64,000 bases of DNA, taken from positions 248,001-312,000 of the forward strand of contig CAVURO010000010.1 of assembly GCA_963743945.1 (NCBI GenBank). Direction: 5' to 3'. This document shows, one piece after another, positions 1 to 8,626 of this stretch. The stretch comes from JACOTK01 sp963743945 (GTDB lineage Bacteria > Actinomycetota > Acidimicrobiia > Acidimicrobiales > CADCSY01). Within the stretch, counting starts at the first letter, position 1. The number at the start of each line of letters is the position of its first letter. The translations under genes were made by a program, and so were the position numbers. Under the pieces are notes generated by a model. That model saw only the letters and a list, made by a program, of their open reading frames with translations. It made no database searches and was not told the DNA's origin.

Positions 1-220
1 CGTCGTGCGCCATCAACAGCGCCGTGATGACCGCGGTGGTCGAGCCCTTGCCGTTCGTGCCCGTCACCTGGATGACCGGCTGCGCCCGATGGGGGTCGGC
101 CATGCAGTCGGCAATGCGAAACACGCGGTCAAGCGTAGGAGCATGCGCCGCGCTCAGATCCTGCGCCTCAAGGTTGACATGGGCATCGAGATACGCCATG
201 GCTCGGTCCAGCCGACTCAC
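1..220 (-). CDS. folC: Folylpolyglutamate synthase / dihydrofolate synthase, N-terminal part (runs off the window)
   Basis: The minus-strand reading ends at the window edge after about 73 codons. It holds the P-loop VTGTNGKGST typical of FolC and Mur ligases, which binds the ATP used to add glutamate to folates in the cytoplasm. An N-terminal helix with SRLDRAMAYLDAHVN precedes it, as in FolC. I chose the GTG at 220 because a GAGGAG ribosome binding site lies 8 bases upstream; an in-frame ATG at 241 would add seven residues. The gene is divergent from the ABC exporter. Only the nucleotide-binding start is visible, so a Mur-ligase relative cannot be excluded, but TGTNGKGS strongly favours FolC. 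Confidence 0.8.
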   Translation of the reverse strand, partial: MSRLDRAMAYLDAHVNLEAQDLSAAHAPTLDRVFRIADCMADPHRAQPVIQVTGTNGKGSTTAVITALLMAHD

Positions 221-298
221 GTTGACAACTCCTCGGTCCATGATTTACAACTCAACCCTCACCAGTCGCCCATCCTCTCAGTCGGGAGCCCCTCCCCC

Positions 299-1321
299 AT
301 GACCTCGCCTGCTTCGGCGCCCGCCATCTTGGTGGAGGCGGTAACCAAACGCTTCGGAACCACCCAGGCCCTTGCCGGGGTCGACCTCGAGGTGCCCCGA
401 GCCCACGTGGTGGGCCTTCTCGGGCCCAACGGCGCCGGCAAGACCACCATCGTACGCATTCTCTCGACATTGTTGCGGGCCGACACCGGCCGGGCCACCG
501 TCGCCGGTTTCGATGTGAAGTCCCAGGCGCAGAAGGTGCGTCAGACGATCGGACTCACGGGACAGTACGCCGCCGTCGACGAGAATCTGACGGGCTTCGA
601 GAACCTCGTGATGATCGGTCGGCTGAACCAGCTCACCAAGGCCGCGGCAAAGGTCCGGGCCGGGGAGCTGCTCGAACGCCTGGACCTCGTCCACGCGGCA
701 GGCCGTACCGCCCGCGGCTACTCAGGGGGCATGCGTCGGCGTCTCGACCTCGCGGCGAGCCTGGTGGGTCGACCTCAGATCCTGTTCCTCGATGAGCCCA
801 CGACCGGCCTCGACCCACGCAGTCGCCTTGGTCTCTGGGATGTGATTCGCGAGCTCGTGGCCGATGGAACGACCCTCCTGTTGACCACCCAGTACCTCGA
901 AGAGGCGGACCGCCTCGCCGACACCATCGTGGTGATCGACGACGGCACCATCATCGCTCGCGGAACAGCGGACGAGCTGAAAAGTCACGTCGGCGGTGAG
1001 CAGCTCGAGCTCACCCCGAGCGACCCGACCAAGCTGGATGCCGCGGCGTCGGCACTCGCGACGATCTCGAACAGCGCCGTGCGCATCGACCGCGCCAACG
1101 GTCGCCTCACACTTCCCGTGGGAAGCGACCGCAATCGCCTTGCCGAGACGATCCGACGACTCGACGAGGCCGGCATCGACATCGCCGACCTCTCCATCCA
1201 CCGCCCCAGCCTCGATGACGTCTTCCTGGCTCTCACCGGACATGCCTCGACCCACGAGGATGACCCCAACCTCAACTCGACACAAAACTCGTCCCACCAT
1301 GCCGGCCAGGAGCACTCATGA
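299..1321 (+). CDS. DrrA-type ABC exporter ATP-binding protein
   Basis: A 340-residue ATPase subunit of an ABC-2 drug or lipid exporter. Walker A is GPNGAGKTTIVRIL, the signature is YSGGMRRRLDLA and Walker B is ILFLDEPTTGLDP. A C-terminal extension of about 100 residues with DEAGIDIADLSIHRPSLDDV is the hallmark of the daunorubicin-resistance (DrrA) subfamily. The ATG at 299 puts the conserved ILVEAVTKRFG strand a few residues from the start; the longer upstream reading overlaps folC antisense and is not credible. The stop overlaps the permease start (ATGA at 1318-1321), so the two are translationally coupled. The substrate is unknown; glycolipid or antibiotic export is typical of the family. 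Confidence 0.9.
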   Translation: MTSPASAPAILVEAVTKRFGTTQALAGVDLEVPRAHVVGLLGPNGAGKTTIVRILSTLLRADTGRATVAGFDVKSQAQKVRQTIGLTGQYAAVDENLTGFENLVMIGRLNQLTKAAAKVRAGELLERLDLVHAAGRTARGYSGGMRRRLDLAASLVGRPQILFLDEPTTGLDPRSRLGLWDVIRELVADGTTLLLTTQYLEEADRLADTIVVIDDGTIIARGTADELKSHVGGEQLELTPSDPTKLDAAASALATISNSAVRIDRANGRLTLPVGSDRNRLAETIRRLDEAGIDIADLSIHRPSLDDVFLALTGHASTHEDDPNLNSTQNSSHHAGQEHS

Positions 1322-2127
1322 CCACCGCCGTAGCCCCCGTCCCCGCCTCGGCGACCCGCGGCAAGATCCTCTCGACCGCCTCGGACATCTCCGTGGTCGT
1401 CGTTCGCAACCTGTTGCGCTACGTCCGCCAACCCCAGCTGCTGGTCTTCACCGTCATCCAACCGGTGATGTTCGTGCTGCTCTTTCGTTACGTGTTCGGC
1501 GGCGCCATATCGGTGCCGGGCTTCAACTACGTGGACTTCCTGATGCCCGGCATCATCGTGCAGTCCATTGCCTTCGGAACCGCCGGCACCTCGGTGGGAC
1601 TGGCCGAGGACATCGCGAACGGCATGATCGACCGCTTTCGTTCACTGCCGATGGCAAGGTCGGCTGTTCTTGCGGGCCGAACGCTCGCCGACACCCTGCG
1701 AACCGCCTTCACCATCGTGTTGATGGGCGGCGTCGGGGCGCTGGTCGGCTTTCGCATCCACACCGACCTGCTCCACACGGCGGTCGCCATCGTGTTGTGC
1801 CTCTACTTCGCCATGGCGTTCTCCTGGATCGCCGCGACCATCGGCCTGAGCGTGACCAGTCCCGAAGCAGCCCAGACCGGAGGGTTCGTCTGGCTCTTTC
1901 CGGTGACCTTCGCCAGCTCGGCGTTCGTCCCTGTGCAGACCATGCCGAGCTGGCTGCAGCACATCGCGAATGCGAACCCCATCACCCTCACGGTGAACGC
2001 CGCTCGCGCCCTGACACTGGGCGGGCCGACCGACCCCGTGCTCTATCAAGCCCTGGCCTGGGTGACCGGCATCCTTTTGTTCTTCGGCCCACTCGCGATT
2101 CGTCGCTACCGCCGCATGAGCAGCTAG
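1318..2127 (+). CDS. DrrB-type ABC-2 transporter permease
   Basis: A 269-residue membrane subunit that pairs with the preceding ATPase. It shows about six hydrophobic segments. Its ABC-2 features include the VIQPVMFVLLFRYVFGG segment near residue 45, the DFLMPGIIVQ loop, and DRFRSLPMARSAVLAGRT before the third helix, where family members contact the ATPase. The final segment ends ITLTVNAARALTLGG followed by a basic tail (RRYRRMSS). It overlaps the ATPase stop by four bases and forms a two-gene operon. It is convergent with clpX, with about 80 bp between the stops. Confidence 0.9.
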   Translation: MTTAVAPVPASATRGKILSTASDISVVVVRNLLRYVRQPQLLVFTVIQPVMFVLLFRYVFGGAISVPGFNYVDFLMPGIIVQSIAFGTAGTSVGLAEDIANGMIDRFRSLPMARSAVLAGRTLADTLRTAFTIVLMGGVGALVGFRIHTDLLHTAVAIVLCLYFAMAFSWIAATIGLSVTSPEAAQTGGFVWLFPVTFASSAFVPVQTMPSWLQHIANANPITLTVNAARALTLGGPTDPVLYQALAWVTGILLFFGPLAIRRYRRMSS

Positions 2128-2207
2128 CTGTAGAACCCAGCAGCGTTAGGCAGTTCGCTGGATGCGGCCGGCGGGCGGCTTGTGGCCGAGGGCCGGCCGA
2201 AGGCTCG

Positions 2208-3485
2208 CTACGAAGCAGCCCGGCGGGGACGGCTGCGTGCAGCCGGCTCGGATCGGGGCACGAGTGTCGGATTGACCTTTTCGAGGACCACCTGGGCGTC
2301 GATGACGCACTTTCCGATGTCCTCGCGGCCCGGAAGGTCGTACATGACATCGAGGAGCACCTCCTCGAGGATCGCCCGCAGACCTCGGGCTCCGGTTCCC
2401 CGCAGGAGTGCCTGAGCCGCGATGGCATCGAGCGCGTCCGGCGTGAACTCCAACTCCACGTCCTCGAACTCGAAGATCTTCTTGTACTGGCGGACGAGCG
2501 CGTTCTTGGGCTCGACCAGGATGTTGACCAACGCCTCGTTGTCGAGGTTGGAGACGGCCCCGATCACCGGCAGGCGGCCGATGAACTCGGGAATCAGGCC
2601 GAAGCGCAGCAGGTCCTCGGGCAGGACCTTGGTGAGGATCCGGCCGATCTCCTTCTCGCTCGAACGACGAATGTCGGCGCCGAAGCCGACACCCTTCCTG
2701 CCGATGCGGCTCTCGACGATCTTCTCGAGCCCTGCAAAGGCGCCGCCACAGATGAACAGGATGTTCGTGGTGTCGATCTGGATGAACTCCTGATGGGGGT
2801 GCTTGCGGCCACCCTGGGGTGGCACCGACGCGGTGGTGCCCTCCAGGATCTTGAGCAATGCCTGCTGCACGCCTTCGCCGGACACATCACGGGTGATCGA
2901 CGGGTTCTCGGCCTTGCGGGCGATCTTGTCGATCTCGTCGATGTAGATGATCCCGGTCTCGGCCTTCTTGACGTCGAAATCGGCAGCCTGGATCAGCTTC
3001 AGGAGAATGTTCTCGACGTCCTCGCCGACGTAACCGGCCTCGGTCAGCGCGGTCGCGTCCGCAATGGCGAACGGAACGTTGAGCATGCGTGCCAACGTCT
3101 GGGCCAGGAGGGTCTTGCCGCAACCCGTCGGGCCCAGGAGCAGGATGTTCGACTTCGCAAGCTCGACATCCTCACCATGGGTCGCCCGGAACTGAACACG
3201 CTTGTAGTGGTTGTACACGGCGACCGAGAGGATCTGCTTCGCATGGTCCTGGCCGACGATGTAGTCGTCGAGAAACTCGTGGATGGCACGCGGCTTGGGG
3301 AGCTCCTCGAAATGGAGCTCGGAGCTCTCCGAAAGCTCCTCCTCGATGATCTCGTTGCACAGCTCGATGCACTCGTCGCAGATGTAGACCCCGGGGCCGG
3401 CGATGAGCTTCTTGACCTGCTTTTGGGACTTCCCGCAGAACGAACACTTCAACAGGTCGCCGCCGCCGTCTCCGATCCGTGCCAT
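2208..3485 (-). CDS. clpX: ATP-dependent Clp protease ATP-binding subunit ClpX
   Basis: A 425-residue AAA+ unfoldase that feeds proteins into ClpP. The N-terminal zinc-binding domain has four cysteines (CSFCGKS and YICDECIELC). Walker A is LLLGPTGCGKTLLAQ and Walker B is GIIYIDEIDKIA. The ClpP-docking loop reads RKGVGFGAD, so the usual [L/I/V]GF tripeptide is VGF. Length and order match ClpX throughout. It is the last gene of tig-clpP-clpX, 63 bp downstream of clpP, with a short 9-bp tandem repeat in that gap. The C-terminal arginine-rich tail (RSRPRRAAS) is lineage-variable. Confidence 0.98.
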   Translation of the reverse strand: MARIGDGGGDLLKCSFCGKSQKQVKKLIAGPGVYICDECIELCNEIIEEELSESSELHFEELPKPRAIHEFLDDYIVGQDHAKQILSVAVYNHYKRVQFRATHGEDVELAKSNILLLGPTGCGKTLLAQTLARMLNVPFAIADATALTEAGYVGEDVENILLKLIQAADFDVKKAETGIIYIDEIDKIARKAENPSITRDVSGEGVQQALLKILEGTTASVPPQGGRKHPHQEFIQIDTTNILFICGGAFAGLEKIVESRIGRKGVGFGADIRRSSEKEIGRILTKVLPEDLLRFGLIPEFIGRLPVIGAVSNLDNEALVNILVEPKNALVRQYKKIFEFEDVELEFTPDALDAIAAQALLRGTGARGLRAILEEVLLDVMYDLPGREDIGKCVIDAQVVLEKVNPTLVPRSEPAARSRPRRAAS

Positions 3486-3515
3486 CTTTCTCCCGGTGTC
3501 CGTAAGGTGAGTGGG

Positions 3516-3540
3516 GCTTCGAGTGCTTCGAGTGCTTCGA
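3516..3540. repeat. 9-bp tandem repeat between clpP and clpX
   Basis: GCTTCGAGT is present 2.8 times in the short spacer upstream of clpX. It is one of several small tandem tracts at gene junctions in this window. Confidence 0.8.
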
Positions 3541-3548
3541 CAGGTTGC

Positions 3549-4232
3549 TCAGGTTGACGAGGTCGCTGCCGCGTCCTCGGGCGCCGACTCACGGGCCGAG
3601 ATGACCTCGTCGATGACGCCGTAGTCCTTCGCCTCCTGGGCGGACATCACAAAGTCACGGTCGGTGTCCTTGTGGATACGCTCCACGGGCTGACCCGTGT
3701 GCTCGGCAAGCAGTTCCTCGAGCGTGGTCCGCATGCGATCGATCTCTCGCGCTGCGAGCTCGATGTCGGTTGCCTGCCCCATCGCCTGACCGTACGGCTG
3801 GTGGATCAGAACCCGTGCACGTGGCAATGCCATCCGCTTGCCCTTGGTGCCGGCGGCCAGGAGCACCGCTGCTGCCGAGGCAGCCTGACCGAAGCAGATG
3901 GTCGCGATGTCGGGCTTGACGTACTGCAGGGTGTCGTAGATGGCGAACAGCGCCGTGATGTCGCCTCCGGGCGAGTTGATGTAGATGTTGATGTCCTTGT
4001 CGGCGTTCTCGGACTCGAGGTGCAGCAACTGCGCACAGACCAGGTTCGCGATGGTGTCGTCGATCGGCGTGCCCAGGAAGATGATGTGCTCCTTGAGCAG
4101 CCGGGAGTACAGGTCGAATGCCCGCTCTCCTCGATTGGTCTGCTCGACGACCGTCGGCACGAGGTACCCGTAGGCCTGGAGACGTTGCTCGCCTCCGGCC
4201 AGTACCCGGAGGTTGCGAATCGGATCGGTCAT
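3549..4232 (-). CDS. clpP: ATP-dependent Clp protease proteolytic subunit (first of two in window)
   Basis: A 227-residue serine peptidase that forms the ClpP chamber. The catalytic triad is visible: Ser119 in GQAASAAA, His144 in LIHQPYG, and Asp193 in DRDFVMSA. The structural NSPGGDIT motif lies at residues 86-93. It follows tig with an ATGA overlap (4229-4232), so trigger factor, ClpP and ClpX are probably one transcription unit, a common bacterial arrangement. An N-terminal extension of about 20 residues precedes the conserved YGYLVPTVVEQT. The paralogue sits alone at 35.9-36.5 kb; in many actinobacteria clpP1 and clpP2 are adjacent, so the split is notable. Confidence 0.97.
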   Translation of the reverse strand: MTDPIRNLRVLAGGEQRLQAYGYLVPTVVEQTNRGERAFDLYSRLLKEHIIFLGTPIDDTIANLVCAQLLHLESENADKDINIYINSPGGDITALFAIYDTLQYVKPDIATICFGQAASAAAVLLAAGTKGKRMALPRARVLIHQPYGQAMGQATDIELAAREIDRMRTTLEELLAEHTGQPVERIHKDTDRDFVMSAQEAKDYGVIDEVISARESAPEDAAATSST

Positions 4233-5614
4233 TCCTGCTCCTCGGCTGTCTCGTTGTCGGCCTCGAACGCATCGAGCTCGTCCAGGGGCGAGTCGTTGAT
4301 CAACGGCTGGATGGCTGCACGGTCGATGGTTTGACCTTCCTCATCGACGATCTCCACGTGCTCGACCAGCCACTGCAAGGCCTTGCCCCTCTTGATGTCC
4401 GAGCGTACCGCCTGAAGTTGCTCGGCGCGCTCAAGTTGGCGTCTCAACGCCGCAGGCTTTTGGTTCATGCGGGAGGCAAAGCGTTCGATCTCCGAGTCGA
4501 GGTCCTCGTCGGTGGCCTCGATCCCCTCCGCCTCCACGACCGCCCGCAGTGCAAGATCGCTCTTGACCGCCTCGATCGCCTGCCCGCGCAGTTGCGCGCC
4601 CAACTCCTCACCCGTGCTGCCCATGGCCTCGAGGTACTGGTTGACGTCGGCTCCCTGGGCCTCGAGCCGTTGCACGAGATCCTGCGCACGCCGATTGACC
4701 TCATTGGAGACCAGAACCTCGGGGGGATCCTCGTCCACGAGGCTGACGAGGGCCTCGACCACCTTCTCGTGCAGCGCCAACTGCGACTGCACTCGCTTCA
4801 TCGCCGACAGGCGACCCTTCATGTCGTCGCGCAGGGCGACAAGGGTCTCGAACTCCGATGCCTCGTTGGCCCATTCGTCGTTCAGGTCCGGAAGCACCTG
4901 GTGCTTGACCTCTTTCACCAGGATCTTGAAGGTGAAGTCGAGATCTTCGTCCGGGTCGGGGTGGGACGCGTCGAACGAGAGGATGTCGCCGACCTTGGCG
5001 CCACGAAGCTGGTCATCCAGCTCGGCCACGATTGCGCCGCTTCCAACCTTGTAGAGGTAGTCGTCAGCGGTGAGGCCTTCCACGGGCTCGCCATCGGCCG
5101 ACGCCGAGATATCGATCGTGACGTGGTCGTCGTCCTGGATGGAGCGATCGACCGTCTCGAGCGTGCCGAACTGGCCCCGCAGTCGTTCGATCTGCGCGTC
5201 GAGCTCCTCGTCGCTCACCTCGGGGGACGGAATCGTGACCCGAAGGTTTGCGTATCCGGGGACCGACACCTTCGGACGGACCTCGACGACAGCGTCGAAG
5301 GACACCGCTCCGGACTCCTCGCCGGCGGTGATGTCGATCTCGGGAGGGGCGATGACATCGACGTCATTTTCGGTCACCGCCTTGACGAAGTATTCGGGCA
5401 GTGCCTCACGCAATGCCTCCTGGCGAGCCGCCTCGGTGCCGAAATGGGCCTCGAGGACCCGCCGGGGGGCCTTGCCGGGCCGAAACCCGGGGATGCGTGC
5501 CTGATGGGCGATGCGCTTGAACGCCGCGTTGATCGCCTTCTCGAACTCTTGCTCGTCAACCTCGACCACGAGTTTGACCTTGTTGCCCTCCAGGGCTTCG
5601 ACACTTGTCTTCAC
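4229..5614 (-). CDS. tig: Trigger factor (ribosome-associated chaperone / peptidyl-prolyl isomerase)
   Basis: A 461-residue chaperone that binds near the ribosomal exit tunnel. The N-terminal ribosome-binding domain carries GFRPGKAPRRV, the tig signature loop, near residue 45. The central FKBP-like PPIase region follows (DHVTIDISAS ... GLTADDYLYKVGSGA, residues about 150-185). The long helical C-terminal domain ends in an acidic tail. The ATG at 5614 starts directly with the conserved KTSVEALEGNKVKLVVEV strand. It is first in tig-clpP-clpX and overlaps clpP by four bases. tRNA-Pro lies divergently just upstream. Confidence 0.96.
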   Translation of the reverse strand: MKTSVEALEGNKVKLVVEVDEQEFEKAINAAFKRIAHQARIPGFRPGKAPRRVLEAHFGTEAARQEALREALPEYFVKAVTENDVDVIAPPEIDITAGEESGAVSFDAVVEVRPKVSVPGYANLRVTIPSPEVSDEELDAQIERLRGQFGTLETVDRSIQDDDHVTIDISASADGEPVEGLTADDYLYKVGSGAIVAELDDQLRGAKVGDILSFDASHPDPDEDLDFTFKILVKEVKHQVLPDLNDEWANEASEFETLVALRDDMKGRLSAMKRVQSQLALHEKVVEALVSLVDEDPPEVLVSNEVNRRAQDLVQRLEAQGADVNQYLEAMGSTGEELGAQLRGQAIEAVKSDLALRAVVEAEGIEATDEDLDSEIERFASRMNQKPAALRRQLERAEQLQAVRSDIKRGKALQWLVEHVEIVDEEGQTIDRAAIQPLINDSPLDELDAFEADNETAEEQE

Positions 5615-5727
5615 AGGGCGGTGAGCTTACCCGGCCCTCGGGCGATGACCGCCAGGGGTTCGGAGATTTCCTCCAAACCGGGACAACACCAGCCTTGCCC
5701 GCTGCTGCCGGTAGGGTGGATCGGCAA

Positions 5728-5804
5728 CGGGGAGTGGCGCAGCTTGGTAGCGCACCTGCTTTGGGAGCAGGGGGCCGGAGGTTCAAATCCTCTCTCCCCG
5801 ACCA
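5728..5804 (+). tRNA. tRNA-Pro (anticodon TGG)
   Basis: Full cloverleaf: acceptor CGGGGAG/CTCCCCG, D-arm GCGC...GCGC, anticodon stem CCTGC-loop TTTGGGA-GCAGG giving anticodon TGG, and a T-arm with GGAGG TTCAAAT CCTCT. Discriminator A and an encoded CCA follow. Confidence 0.97.
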
Positions 5805-5881
5805 TGCCGTAGTTGTTACGGTGAAGGGCGCTCACGGACATGGCGTCCTTGAGCGTTGGGCAGGGCAACCTTCCCGACCGC

Positions 5882-5955
5882 GCGGGTGTAGCTCAATGGT
5901 AGAGTTCCAGCCTTCCAAGCTGGCCATGCGGGTTCGATCCCCGTCACCCGCTCCA
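5882..5955 (+). tRNA. tRNA-Gly (anticodon TCC)
   Basis: Acceptor GCGGGTG/CACCCGC, D-arm GCTC...GAGT, anticodon loop with TCC, T-loop TTCGATC, and an encoded CCA at 5953-5955. A toxin-antitoxin pair begins about 145 bp downstream on the same strand. Confidence 0.97.
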
Positions 5956-6099
5956 CTGCATCGGCCCAGGTCAGCTGGTCGTAGGGGCGCCTGGGCCGAG
6001 GTCGTTGTCAGGCCATGAGCGGCGGCGCCAGGCCGCGAGGAGCATGCCAAGTCGTCAGGTACCCCTTCTGATCCGGCAGTCTCCGGTACCCTTGTGAGC

Positions 6100-6294
6100 A
6101 TGTCCGTTCGTCCCACGGCACCCACGACGCCGGCAGTCACCCCCGCTGAGTCGATGGAGGAGGCGATTGCCTCGACCCGGATCGAGGGCCTCGACCTTCC
6201 ACAGGAGTTCCTCGCAGACGCCACGCTCGTCGCCGCCGGCGAGATCGACGCCGACGAGCTGCGGGCACGGACGAACGCACGCCACGCCCTTTGA
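6100..6294 (+). CDS. VbhA-type antitoxin of a Fic toxin (class I inhibitor)
   Basis: A 64-residue protein with a helix carrying ASTRIEGL. Its S25-xxx-E29-G30 spacing matches the class I Fic inhibition motif (S/T)xxxE(G/N), whose glutamate blocks ATP binding in the Fic active site. The rest (EFLADATLVAAGEIDADEL) matches the three-helix VbhA antitoxin fold. A GTG at 6094 would add two residues. Its stop overlaps the TTG start of the Fic gene, so synthesis is coupled and the antitoxin is made first. It lies just 3' of tRNA-Gly. Assignment rests on the motif and the neighbour. Confidence 0.8.
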   Translation: MSVRPTAPTTPAVTPAESMEEAIASTRIEGLDLPQEFLADATLVAAGEIDADELRARTNARHAL

Positions 6295-6875
6295 ACGACG
6301 ATCCCTACGTCGATCCCTCGACCGGCGTCCTCGTCAACCTGCTCGGCCTGACCGACGCCCAGGCACTGGCGAGAAGTGAGGCTCAGTACGTCGCCCTCGG
6401 TCTCCATGAGCTCGACCAGCGCCCACTGCCCGGCGACTACGACGTGGCCCACCTCCAGATGTTCCACCGGCACCTGTTCGGCGACGTCTACGCCTGGGCC
6501 GGCGACTTCCGGACGGTGAACATCGCTCGGTCGGCGTCGTTCGGCGACTGGCGACATATCCGGACCTACCTCGACGATGTCTTCGCCGACCTCGCCAGGG
6601 AGAACCACCTGACCGGACTCGGCCGCGAGGAGTTCGTTCGTCGGCTCGCGCACTACTTCGGTGAGGTCAACGCCGCCCACCCGTTCCGGGAGGGCAACGG
6701 GCGCACGCAGCGGGCGTTCTTCCGCCGGCTCGCTCGCGACGCGGGGTGGAGCCTCCGTTGGGTTCACGTGAGCGCCGAGGAGAACACGGCGGCCAGTGAG
6801 GCGAGCCTGATGGGTGACAATGGGCCACTCGAGGCCCTGTTGAACCTGGCACGGGGACACCGACCGAGGGCCTGA
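6291..6875 (+). CDS. Fic/DOC-family protein (probable AMP-transferase toxin)
   Basis: A 194-residue Fic-domain protein. The active-site motif HPFREGNGRTQR starts at His130 and fits HxFx(D/E)GNGR, so it looks catalytically intact. The flap region before it reads RTVNIARSASFGDWRHI. Fic enzymes transfer AMP to a hydroxyl of target proteins (for example gyrase or topoisomerase IV for VbhT/FicT); the target here cannot be told from sequence. The start is a TTG at 6291 overlapping the antitoxin stop. Short length and pairing with a class I antitoxin point to a chromosomal FicT-like toxin-antitoxin module. Confidence 0.88.
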   Translation: MNDDPYVDPSTGVLVNLLGLTDAQALARSEAQYVALGLHELDQRPLPGDYDVAHLQMFHRHLFGDVYAWAGDFRTVNIARSASFGDWRHIRTYLDDVFADLARENHLTGLGREEFVRRLAHYFGEVNAAHPFREGNGRTQRAFFRRLARDAGWSLRWVHVSAEENTAASEASLMGDNGPLEALLNLARGHRPRA

Positions 6876-6969
6876 CCGCCGACCCCACTCGACCCAGACG
6901 CTCACAGCCCGAGATCTCGGCACGAGCGGGGTACCTGCAAGGCCCGCAGGCTTCTGACGATTCACAGCT

Positions 6970-7295
6970 GGTGAACATCGCGAACGACAAGGGCCGGGAA
7001 GTGCGGTCGGGAATCGGCGATGCCGCCCTACGGAACGCCTTCGCGCACCGCGGCTTCGAGGTGGTCGGCGACGAGGTAAGCCTCTCGCCCCAACGGCGTA
7101 GGAGCAGTGCCGGATCGACGGTCACGATGGCCTCGAACAATATGAGCGACCGCATCGCCTCCGCGATCTGGTCGCGCTCGATCTCGTAGTACGACTCGAG
7201 CACGTAGACCGTCTCGGCCGCGATCAGGTCGGGTAGGTACAGCTCGTCGGCCGCAGCCAGGTCCGGCCCGGCGCTCGGCCTCATCCCCCTTGCTG
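6970..7295 (-). pseudogene. Decayed PIN-domain (VapC-like) remnant
   Basis: One minus-strand frame reads LYLPDLIAAETVYVLESYYE, then DQIAEAMRSLILF and TVDPALLLRR, the middle of a VapC-type PIN domain. The catalytic N-terminal Asp segment is missing. A piece of it (GDEAERRA) appears in another frame beside the MFS gene end, and the C-terminal part (AYLVADHLEAAVREGV) continues in a third frame before a stop. At least two frameshifts and an N-terminal truncation are needed to explain this, so I call it a pseudogene. Family assignment is by pattern only. Confidence 0.55.
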
Positions 7296-8573
7296 ATCGA
7301 CGCCGGCCAGGTCTGCCCATGTGAGCGACCTCGTGCGCGCCGCCTGTGCCGCGGCCAGAAGGAGGAGTGCGGCAACCCAGGCGAACCCGGCGAGCAGGTG
7401 GAAGCCCACCGCCTGACGGATGAAGCCCGACGCGAATCCCGCCACACCTCCGCTCAGACTCATCGCCAGGTCTGCCACACCCTGCACGGCGACGCGCTCC
7501 GTCGGCGGCGTGCTGTCGACCAGCAGGCTCGAACCTCCGATGAGGCCGCAACTCCAGCCAAATCCGAGGAGCCAGAGCGAGGGAAACAGAAGCTGCTCCA
7601 CGTCGCCGGACAAGGCGGCCAACAGCGTGGCGCCGACCAGTGCAGCGCCACCGAGGCGGATCGTGAGCACCCGGCCGTGAAGATCGCTGAGGCGCCCCAC
7701 CAGCGGACTGAACCCGTACATGCCCGCGATGTGGAGCGACACCACATACTGGCTGACCCCCTCGTGACCGTGGAGCCTGAGGTGCACGGGCGTCATGGCC
7801 ATCACCCCCACCATGGTCAGCTGCGAGATGACCATCGCCCCCACCGCGAGGCGTGAAGCGGGACGGCGGGCGATGGAGCGGGCGGTCGACGTCACCCGTC
7901 GGGCAGATCGGTCTGCGCCCGCATCGGCCGAGTCTTCACGCACCGTGCCACCGGCGGCGATGAGGGGATCGGGTCGCAGGCGCACCGCCGTGTTGATGGC
8001 GGCGACCGCGAAGAAGGCGGCGCTGAAGACCCATGGGCCCGTGTACCTGTCGAGACCGAACCAGGCCTGGCCTGCATGTTCGGTCGGGCCCAGGAGCAGC
8101 GGACCGAGCACCGCTCCCACGGTCGAGGAGAACACGACACGACTCATCGCACGAGCGCGTTCCTCCGGTTCGGCCAGATCGGTGGCGGCGTATCGCGCAA
8201 GGAGGTTCGACGCCTGTCCATTGCCGTAGAGGAAGAGGCCCGACAGGAAGACCGGCAGCGATGCAAGTTCCACACCTGCGGCGGCGATCAAGCCACCGAC
8301 GACCGCAAGGACGTAGCCGAGCTCGAGACCCGCACGGCGACCGTGACGCTGCATGAGACGGGACAGGAGTTGTGCCATGAAGGCAGTACCCGTGGTGACC
8401 GTGGCAGCCGCCGCACCCGCCCAGGGGGTGTCCTGACCCAGGATGTCCTGCACGACAAATGCGCCCACCGTGACCGCAGATGCCAACGCCATCGCGCCCA
8501 CAACCTGGCCGGCGGCAAGCACCCGAAGCGTGCGCCGCTGCAGCGCCGCCCGTTCGGAGGAGTCAAAGGCCAT
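7281..8573 (-). CDS. Major facilitator superfamily transporter
   Basis: A 430-residue membrane protein with about 12 hydrophobic segments and the MFS loop 2-3 motif as SRLMQRHGRRAGLELGYV. The repeat of that motif in the second half is VGRLSDLHGRVLTIRLGG. The central loop (about residues 200-225) is charged. The ATG at 8573 begins MAFDSSERAAL; the longer frame adds only a weak leader. It follows the acyl-CoA dehydrogenase gene by about 50 bp on the same strand and may be co-transcribed. Substrate is unknown. Confidence 0.85.
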   Translation of the reverse strand: MAFDSSERAALQRRTLRVLAAGQVVGAMALASAVTVGAFVVQDILGQDTPWAGAAAATVTTGTAFMAQLLSRLMQRHGRRAGLELGYVLAVVGGLIAAAGVELASLPVFLSGLFLYGNGQASNLLARYAATDLAEPEERARAMSRVVFSSTVGAVLGPLLLGPTEHAGQAWFGLDRYTGPWVFSAAFFAVAAINTAVRLRPDPLIAAGGTVREDSADAGADRSARRVTSTARSIARRPASRLAVGAMVISQLTMVGVMAMTPVHLRLHGHEGVSQYVVSLHIAGMYGFSPLVGRLSDLHGRVLTIRLGGAALVGATLLAALSGDVEQLLFPSLWLLGFGWSCGLIGGSSLLVDSTPPTERVAVQGVADLAMSLSGGVAGFASGFIRQAVGFHLLAGFAWVAALLLLAAAQAARTRSLTWADLAGVDQQGG

Positions 8574-8626
8574 GGTCACACCGGTCGCCCGCACACGTTG
8601 TCACCGACACACCTTGTGACCGGCGA

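Noticed and set aside
996..3557. 853-residue plus-strand open frame across the ABC genes and antisense clpX
   Set aside because: It is a GC-rich shadow frame; both strands already have strong conserved genes here.
5611..5868. Minus-strand frame antisense to tRNA-Pro
   Set aside because: Well-known false protein from tRNA antisense reading.
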